12,507 nucleotides of DNA from Phycisphaeraceae bacterium (GTDB lineage: Bacteria; Planctomycetota; Phycisphaerae; Phycisphaerales; UBA1924): contig WUAK01000054.1 of NCBI GenBank assembly GCA_009827205.1, positions 1 through 12,507 on the forward strand, written 5' to 3'. The stretch's first letter is position 1; each line of letters opens with the position of its first letter. Positions 8,099 through 12,507 of this stretch are shown here, one piece after another. Made by a program: the position numbers and the translations under genes. Below the pieces are notes generated by a model. The model saw only the letters and a list, made by a program, of their open reading frames with translations. It was not told where the DNA came from and searched no databases.

Positions 8099-8107
8099 GT
8101 GAGTACT

Positions 8108-10216
8108 TTACTCGCTCTTGCTATCACCCCGCGCGAAAATGCTCGCTACGTAGTTCAGCACATCAGTCGCGCTGGCCTCGTTGTAGCCGAAGTTCTTGAT
8201 CAGGCGCTGCTTGACGATGTCGATCTTCTCCTGCGTCTCGTCGTCGACGACGGACGAGACGAGGTTCTTGAGCTTGATCGTGTCGCGGCTGTCCTCGAAG
8301 AGCTTGAGCTCGAGAGCCTTGTGCAGGCGGGCGTTGGTGTTGTACTCGAACTTCTTGCCGTCCAGCGAGAGGGCGCCGATGTAGTTCATGATCTCCTGGC
8401 GGAAGTCGTCCTTGCGGCTCTCGGGGATGTCGATCTTCTCCTCGATCGCGCGCATCAGGCGCTCGTCGGGCTCCTCGGCCTTGCCCGTGTAGCGGTTCTC
8501 GACGGTTTCCTTTTGCGTGTAGGCGCGGACGTTCTCGATGTAGTTCGAGCAGAGGCGTTTGATCGCCTCTTCGTCGGCACTGATCGCACGTTGGACCTCG
8601 CCCTTGATGATGTCCTCGTACTCCTCGCGCACGACGGCGAGCAGCTCGCGGTACTGCTTGCGGAGTTCCTCGTCGTCGATGAGCGAGTGATGGTCGAGCC
8701 CACTCTCGAGGGCGTTGAGGACCATGAAGGGGTTGATCATCTGCTCTTCGATCGCCTGCCGGCTCACGAGGGCGTTTGACATCTTGTCCTGGATGTAGCG
8801 CGGGCTGATGCCGTCCATACCCTCGCGGGGTGCTTCTTCCTTGAGCTCCTTGACGGAGTCCTCGGTGAAGCCCGGGATGGCTTTGCCGTTGTAGAGCTTC
8901 ATCTTCTGCATGAGCGTGAGCCCGGCCTTCTTGGGCGCCGTCAGCCTTGTCAGCACGGCCCACATCGCGGCGACGTCGATCGTGTGCGGCGCGATGTGCA
9001 TGTTGCGGATGCGCTCAGGTCCGAAGTCCTTGCGGTAGATGCGCACCTCGTCCTCGAGGCGGATGTTGTAGGGCACGTCGATTTTGATCGTCCGGTCGCG
9101 GAAGGCTTCCATCATCTCGTTCGACTGGAGGCGTTTGTACTCTGGCTCGTTGGTGTGACCGAGAATAACCTCGTCGATGTGCGTCTGCGCGAACTTCTTG
9201 GGCTTGATCGCGTGTTCCTGCGATGCACCGAGCAGGTCGTAGAGGAATGCGACGTCGAGCTTGAGAACCTCGATGAACTCGCAGATGCCCCGGTTGGCGA
9301 TGTTGAGTTCGCCGTCGAAGTTGAAGGCGCGGGGGTCGGAGTCGGAGCCGTAGATCGCGATCTTGCGGTAGTTGATGTCGCCCGTGAGTTCTGTGGAGTC
9401 CTGGTTCTTCTCGTCCTTTGGCTGGAAGGTGCCGATGCCGACGCGGTCTTTCTCGGAGAGCACGAGCCTGCGGACGCGGACGTGCTGGATGACCTTGGAC
9501 CAGTCGCCGTCGTAGAAGAGCATGAGGTCGTCATAGATCTTCCGGCTAAAGGGATCGAGCTCGCCGACGATCTTGATCTTGCCCGAGTGATGCTCTGGCT
9601 GGTAAGTCTCGTTGAGAGCGTGCTCGATATCGGGTCGGGCTTCCTTGGGCACGAGCATCATGGGATCCTGATGCATCGGGCTCGGGAAGGCGTGTGCTTT
9701 TTGAGCCTCGCTTGGGTTGCCCTCGATCGCGCTGACCTCGCACTTGTCGTCGAGCATCCAGCTGAACGAGTAGAGCGCGCCGTCTTCGGTGCGAGAGTAG
9801 GCCTCGATGCCCTTCTTGAGCATTCGGGCGATGGTGGATTTAGCCGAGCCGACTGGGCCGTGGAGCAGGAGGATGCGTTTGTCGGTGCCGTAGCCCTCTG
9901 CAGCGGAGCGGAGGAAATCGACGAGCTGCATGAGGGCGAAGTCGAGGCCGAAGACAGCGTCCGCGCCGTGATCGATCTGGTCGCTGAAGAAGTGGTAGCG
10001 GACGCAGTCTCGCTTGAAGAGCTTGTAGTGCTCGTATCCCTGGGCGAGGATGGCGTCGTAGAGGCGCTGGTAGGCGTTGCGTGCTACGCCGGGATTCTCG
10101 CGCGCGATGTCGAGGTACTCGCTGAACGAGCCTTCCCAGTTCTGTGTGCGGAACCGGTTGCGATCGATGTTCTGATTGATGAGTGAAGCCAGATCGACCG
10201 AGTGCTTGCCTTCCAT
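8108..10216 (-). CDS. prkA: PrkA family AAA+ serine protein kinase
   Basis: The product has 702 residues, slightly longer than the roughly 640 of E. coli YeaG. The N-terminal PrkA AAA+ domain spans about 1-400. Walker A is GPVGSAKST at 120-128. The Walker B/sensor region is near NRGICEFIEVLKLD (308-321), typical of PrkA. The C-terminal PrkA kinase-like domain covers about 430-695. PrkA proteins are described as Ser/Thr kinases in nutrient stress and sporulation, and an ATP-dependent protease role has been proposed in Bacillus. The start is ATG 10216, preceded by GGAGG with an 8-base spacer. A longer in-frame start at 10273 lacks this and adds an atypical Arg-rich extension. The usual partners YeaH/YhbH and SpoVR are not next to it. 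Instead a small unknown gene follows after 9 bases. The 5' leader may be long and structured. Confidence 0.97.
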   Translation of the reverse strand: MEGKHSVDLASLINQNIDRNRFRTQNWEGSFSEYLDIARENPGVARNAYQRLYDAILAQGYEHYKLFKRDCVRYHFFSDQIDHGADAVFGLDFALMQLVDFLRSAAEGYGTDKRILLLHGPVGSAKSTIARMLKKGIEAYSRTEDGALYSFSWMLDDKCEVSAIEGNPSEAQKAHAFPSPMHQDPMMLVPKEARPDIEHALNETYQPEHHSGKIKIVGELDPFSRKIYDDLMLFYDGDWSKVIQHVRVRRLVLSEKDRVGIGTFQPKDEKNQDSTELTGDINYRKIAIYGSDSDPRAFNFDGELNIANRGICEFIEVLKLDVAFLYDLLGASQEHAIKPKKFAQTHIDEVILGHTNEPEYKRLQSNEMMEAFRDRTIKIDVPYNIRLEDEVRIYRKDFGPERIRNMHIAPHTIDVAAMWAVLTRLTAPKKAGLTLMQKMKLYNGKAIPGFTEDSVKELKEEAPREGMDGISPRYIQDKMSNALVSRQAIEEQMINPFMVLNALESGLDHHSLIDDEELRKQYRELLAVVREEYEDIIKGEVQRAISADEEAIKRLCSNYIENVRAYTQKETVENRYTGKAEEPDERLMRAIEEKIDIPESRKDDFRQEIMNYIGALSLDGKKFEYNTNARLHKALELKLFEDSRDTIKLKNLVSSVVDDETQEKIDIVKQRLIKNFGYNEASATDVLNYVASIFARGDSKSE

Positions 10217-10422
10217 GCCGCGTCCCTCCGTGTCACCTGCCACAGCCCCTCGGCGTGTTTGCCGAGCGGGCATTCCTTGGCTGGATCGTCCGAGCGAAGC
10301 GGTCAGGCGTACGCCGGCTCCGGGGCTGCGCGGGCAGCATAAGGAGTTATCGGGAATCTCACGGGCGCTCTGTAGCCCGGATGCCCCTGACGCACTCCTT
10401 TCTTACCTGATATACGCACGAT

Positions 10423-10446
10423 AACCCCCACAGGTTGGCGGGGTTT
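10423..10446 (+). terminator. Possible stem-loop between divergent genes
   Basis: AACCCC (10423-10428) pairs with GGGGTT (10440-10445) around an 11-base loop, and TTTCCCTGTTT follows. It resembles a weak intrinsic terminator on the plus strand. It lies upstream of trmB, where no plus-strand gene ends. It could end a short plus-strand RNA from the spacer, or be a chance stem. Confidence 0.28.
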
Positions 10447-10451
10447 CCCTG

Positions 10452-10480
10452 TTTCACTCTCGAAACTCGCGAACTAGAGT
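10452..10480 (+). promoter_or_regulatory. Predicted promoter for trmB
   Basis: TTTCAC (10452-10457) and TAGAGT (10475-10480) are 17 bases apart, each a moderate match to sigma70 consensus boxes. The trmB ATG starts 8 bases after the -10 box, so transcription would begin at or next to the start codon. No Shine-Dalgarno precedes the ATG, which agrees with a leaderless mRNA. Confidence 0.35.
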
Positions 10481-10487
10481 TGGCCCT

Positions 10488-11222
10488 ATGTCATTCGGAC
10501 TCTCAAGAGGAAAGGGTTTCGACATCGCGCCCGGCGTGGTGATGGTCTCCGATGAGGAGCTGCCCCCGCTGCCCGACGACGTGATGACCAACCCAGACGC
10601 GGGCCGGCTCGACCCCCGCCAGTGGTTCACGCACCGCGGCGATGAACCGTCGCGGCGGTTCGAGATCGAAATTGGTTCGGGCAAGGGGACGTTTCTCGTT
10701 CAGCACGCGCCGACGACGCCCGAGACCGATTACCTCGGCATCGAGTGGGCGGGCGAGTTCTGCAACTACGCGGCGGACCGCGTCAGGCGCGCACAACTCG
10801 GTAACGTGCGCATGCTGCGCACCGACGCAACCGAGTTCTTGAAGTGGCGCGTGCCCGCGGGGATCGCTGACGTGATCCATCTCTACTTTTCAGATCCCTG
10901 GCCCAAATCCAGGCACCACAAGAAGCGTGTTGTTCAGGACACGTTTCTCGCCGACGTCTGGCGTGTGCTCAAACCCGGGGGCGAGCTGCGCGTGGTGACC
11001 GACCACGACGACCTCTGGGCGTGGGACCGGGAGCACTTTGATCGCTGGTGCGGCTCGGGGCCCTGCCCAGGGCACGAGGGGCCGATCCCAGCATTCGAAG
11101 AAGAGGCCTTTTCCAAGCCTGATTCTGTGGGTGAGGGAGAACTGGTGGGGACGAATTTCGAGCGGAAATTCCGCGAGGAGGGGCGCTCTTTCCATTCGAC
11201 AGTGCTCAGAAAGCCCGTCTAG
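10488..11222 (+). CDS. trmB: tRNA (guanine-N7)-methyltransferase
   Basis: The product has 244 residues, a normal length for TrmB, which uses S-adenosylmethionine to methylate N7 of G46 in the tRNA variable loop. The SAM-binding motif I is EIGSGKG at 61-67, with YLGIEWAGE (82-90) at the acidic end of the second strand. The family hallmark follows at 135-147: SDPWPKSRHHKKR, which matches the usual PDPWPKKRHHKRR. The C-terminal GTNFERKF-x-x-x-G at 221-232 corresponds to the conserved T-x-F/Y-E motif involved in substrate binding. The N-terminal 55 residues are a less conserved extension. The ATG at 10488 is chosen because the frame before it is short and a promoter-like pair lies directly upstream; there is no Shine-Dalgarno. 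The gene is divergent from prkA and followed by a 275-base spacer, so it is probably monocistronic. Confidence 0.95.
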   Translation: MSFGLSRGKGFDIAPGVVMVSDEELPPLPDDVMTNPDAGRLDPRQWFTHRGDEPSRRFEIEIGSGKGTFLVQHAPTTPETDYLGIEWAGEFCNYAADRVRRAQLGNVRMLRTDATEFLKWRVPAGIADVIHLYFSDPWPKSRHHKKRVVQDTFLADVWRVLKPGGELRVVTDHDDLWAWDREHFDRWCGSGPCPGHEGPIPAFEEEAFSKPDSVGEGELVGTNFERKFREEGRSFHSTVLRKPV

Positions 11223-11497
11223 GCACACACAAAGCGGACTTTGGATAAACATTGCCGATTATGAGCGGGGATTTCTGGCACTCCCTTGGGTATGGGGTAG
11301 TTTCCCTATGTGGTTATCTGCCCTTGATGTGCCCGCTCGGGTACGGGGCGACAAGTGGGATTCCTTTACACGTTCAGCGATCGCCCGCGAAGCGGTTGTG
11401 TAGATGTGTACCCGGCCGTCATGTCGGTAGACATTGGCGTGCTCTGGTGTGGGCCAGAGTGAGCGCGGTCGGTGCGGATAGTGGAGGTTAGAAAGAA
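11223..11497. other. Spacer between trmB and second PEP-CTERM gene
   Basis: I see no convincing gene in these 275 bases. The first half is less GC-rich than the surroundings. Short stems are visible: CAAAG-CGGA-CTTTG (11230-11243), ATGTC-GGTA-GACAT (11421-11434) and CTCTGG/CCAGAG (11442-11447 with 11454-11459). The first may weakly end trmB transcripts. The last two would lie in the 5' leader of the PEP-CTERM gene. GGAGG lies 10 bases before that gene's ATG. I could not place a clear promoter. Confidence 0.4.
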
Positions 11498-12112
11498 ATG
11501 GTACGAACGATAGCAGCAGCAATGCTGGTCACGGTTGCCGGTTCTGCTACCGGACAGGCTGTCACAGGCTTCTCCGGCGGTTCCGAGTTTGCAATCTTCT
11601 ACGGCGCTTCTACCGGCGATGTCGTCGGCTGGCGCTTCGATGTCAACACTCCGATCATCCTCACGGACATCGGTGTTTGGAACGGTGACAACCAGTTGAC
11701 TCCCGGACTGACCTCGACGCACCGCGTCGGACTCTGGGACTCGGGCGGGAACCTGCTCACTGCGGGCTCTGCCGGACCCGGTGACCCAGTGGTCGGCGGC
11801 TGGAACTACGGCGATGTCGCCGACGTGATCCTCACCCCAGGTGAGCGATACACACTCGGTGCGATGTACGCGGCCGATGACGACGACGGCTACATCAGCT
11901 CACCAACCTCGATGTCGCTCGCACCCGAGATCAACGCCAACACCAACGGCGTCTTCCCGGCGGCCGGCGATCTCGGATTTGTGTTCCCGACCGAGGACTC
12001 GACCAACCTGGCCCGCTTGGGTCCAAACTTCCTGTTCACCCCCGTTCCCGCTCCCGCCTCGCTGGCGCTGCTGGGTCTCGGTGGTGTTGCAGCCTGCCGC
12101 CGTCGCCGCTAA
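11498..12112 (+). CDS. PEP-CTERM sorting domain protein with DUF4082-like domain
   Basis: The product has 204 residues. Residues 1-19 are a signal peptide (MVRTIAAAMLVTVAGSATG). Residues about 40-125 contain GWRFDVNTPIILTDIGVW, HRVGLWDSGGNLLT and LTPGERYTLGAMY. This pattern of a beta sandwich with G-W-x-F, then V-x-L-W-D-x-x-G-x-L-L, is like DUF4082 and related PEP-CTERM ectodomains; the match is by eye. An acidic loop (ADDDDG, 126-131) could bind a metal, but this is a guess. The tail is VPAPAS at 183-188, a hydrophobic segment (LALLGLGG) and CRRRR, the exosortase sorting signal. The start has GGAGG 10 bases upstream. A strong intrinsic terminator follows, so the gene is probably a single-gene transcript. 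Its ectodomain is unrelated to that of the PEP-CTERM protein at 5456-6154, although the tails are nearly identical. Confidence 0.92.
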   Translation: MVRTIAAAMLVTVAGSATGQAVTGFSGGSEFAIFYGASTGDVVGWRFDVNTPIILTDIGVWNGDNQLTPGLTSTHRVGLWDSGGNLLTAGSAGPGDPVVGGWNYGDVADVILTPGERYTLGAMYAADDDDGYISSPTSMSLAPEINANTNGVFPAAGDLGFVFPTEDSTNLARLGPNFLFTPVPAPASLALLGLGGVAACRRRR

Positions 12113-12144
12113 CGCGACTGCTTGATCTTGCTTCTCATTCCAGA

Positions 12145-12175
12145 GTCCCCGGGCGACGGCCCGGGGACTTCTTTT
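12145..12175 (+). terminator. Strong intrinsic terminator of second PEP-CTERM gene
   Basis: GTCCCCGGGC (12145-12154) pairs perfectly with GCCCGGGGAC (12159-12168) around the 4-base loop GACG, followed by TTCTTTT. The perfect 10-base GC-rich stem, small loop and T tract are textbook features. It lies 33 bases after the stop codon. Confidence 0.88.
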
Positions 12176-12242
12176 CGTACAGACGTATACGATCTACCCC
12201 CCGACAGGGACCTCCGCTTCTCGTACCCGAAAGGACTCGAAC

Positions 12243-12507
12243 ATGGCAGCAAAGCTCCTCGCCTTCTCCGGAAGCCTCCGTAAGGACTCGTTCAACCACA
12301 GGCTCATCGAGCACGCAGCCGACCTGGCTCGCTCCAGAGGCGCAGAAGTCAGCGTCGTCAGGCTCGCTGAGTTTCCCATGCCCGTCTACAACCAGGACGA
12401 AGAGGACGCGTCTGGTCTGCCCGATTCGGCGATCAAGTTTCGCGAGCTGATGAAGCAGAGCGATGGTTTCCTCATCTCGTGCCACGCCTCCCCCTTCTCT
12501 CTCTCCT
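12243..12507 (+). CDS. NAD(P)H-dependent FMN reductase family, 3' end outside window
   Basis: The first 88 codons are present. The family uses NAD(P)H to reduce FMN or quinones on a flavodoxin-like fold. The start MAAKLLAFSGSLRKDSFN carries the first strand and the phosphate-binding loop G-S-L-R-x-x-S (residues 10-16), typical of the family. RGAEVSVVRLAEFPMPVYNQ at about 33-52 and the helix before FLISC at 76-80 also fit. AAGGA lies 7 bases before the ATG. The gene follows the terminator at 12145-12175 and should have its own promoter; a TATACG box at 12186-12191 is a weak candidate. The segment after FLISC reads HASPFSLS, where most relatives have PEYN, so the last 25 or so bases are odd. 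Either this is a divergent member or the window edge holds altered sequence. Confidence 0.85.
   Translation, partial: MAAKLLAFSGSLRKDSFNHRLIEHAADLARSRGAEVSVVRLAEFPMPVYNQDEEDASGLPDSAIKFRELMKQSDGFLISCHASPFSLS

Larger units (their letters stand above)
10217..10487. other. Divergent prkA-trmB spacer with inverted repeats
   Basis: No convincing gene lies in these 271 bases. AAGGAGT (10341-10347) is an inverted copy of ACTCCTT (10394-10400). Inside this pair CGGGC (10362-10366) pairs with GCCCG (10375-10379). GGCGTACGCC near 10303-10312 is a perfect 10-base palindrome. If prkA is transcribed from the right half of the spacer, these would lie in its 5' leader. A structured leader or an antisense small RNA are both possible; neither is shown. 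Confidence 0.4.

Noticed and set aside
8984..10186. Long plus-strand open frame of 400 codons opposite prkA
   Set aside because: It mirrors the prkA coding frame, is unnaturally rich in Val, Leu, Asp and Glu, and has no family motif. It is a GC-driven shadow.
11252..11491. Plus-strand open frame of 79 codons before the second PEP-CTERM gene
   Set aside because: The start is TTG, there is no Shine-Dalgarno, the second half is Arg/Cys/Val-rich, and nothing recognisable is encoded.
1..12507. Search for CRISPR arrays, transposon ends, tRNA genes and phage or defence genes
   Set aside because: I saw no regularly spaced direct repeats, no transposase-like frame with terminal repeats, no tRNA cloverleaf, and no defence or toxin family motif.

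Overview
The window is GC-rich and most likely comes from a planctomycete of the class Phycisphaerae. The main clue is two secreted proteins that end in almost the same PEP-CTERM tail: a VPAPAS motif, a short glycine/leucine-rich membrane segment, then Cys and four Arg. This is inferred from family knowledge; no rRNA or other marker gene is present.

Left part (1-5400). The largest gene lies on the minus strand, is open at base 1, and encodes at least 1396 residues of a membrane-anchored AsmA/TamB-like protein. A hot-dog thioesterase sits 61 bases upstream of it on the same strand, so the two probably form an operon. A GNAT acetyltransferase diverges from the thioesterase with only about 25 bases between the starts. 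A hairpin region then separates the acetyltransferase from the first PEP-CTERM gene, which converges on it.

Middle part (5400-10490). The first PEP-CTERM gene (minus) and a 465-codon gene of unknown function with a helix-turn-helix-like segment (plus) diverge from a 107-base spacer. That spacer is rich in TGAGCA/TGCTCA repeats and holds a plausible promoter. The 465-codon gene converges, with 7 bases between stops, on a small 143-codon gene of unknown function. The small gene follows prkA by 9 bases and probably shares its transcript. prkA encodes a complete PrkA-family AAA+ serine kinase.

Right part (10217-12507). A 271-base spacer with several inverted repeats separates prkA from the divergent trmB (tRNA m7G46 methyltransferase). 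Then come a 275-base spacer, the second PEP-CTERM gene with a very good intrinsic terminator, and the 5' part of an NAD(P)H-dependent FMN reductase gene that runs off the window.

Most genes are housekeeping, stress or envelope functions and do not form one obvious pathway. I see no CRISPR array, phage, transposon, tRNA or rRNA. The least explained elements are the 465-codon protein, the small gene behind prkA, the repeat-rich promoter spacer, and a recurring layout in which a -10-like box lies 6-7 bases from a start codon that lacks a Shine-Dalgarno sequence, which suggests leaderless mRNAs.
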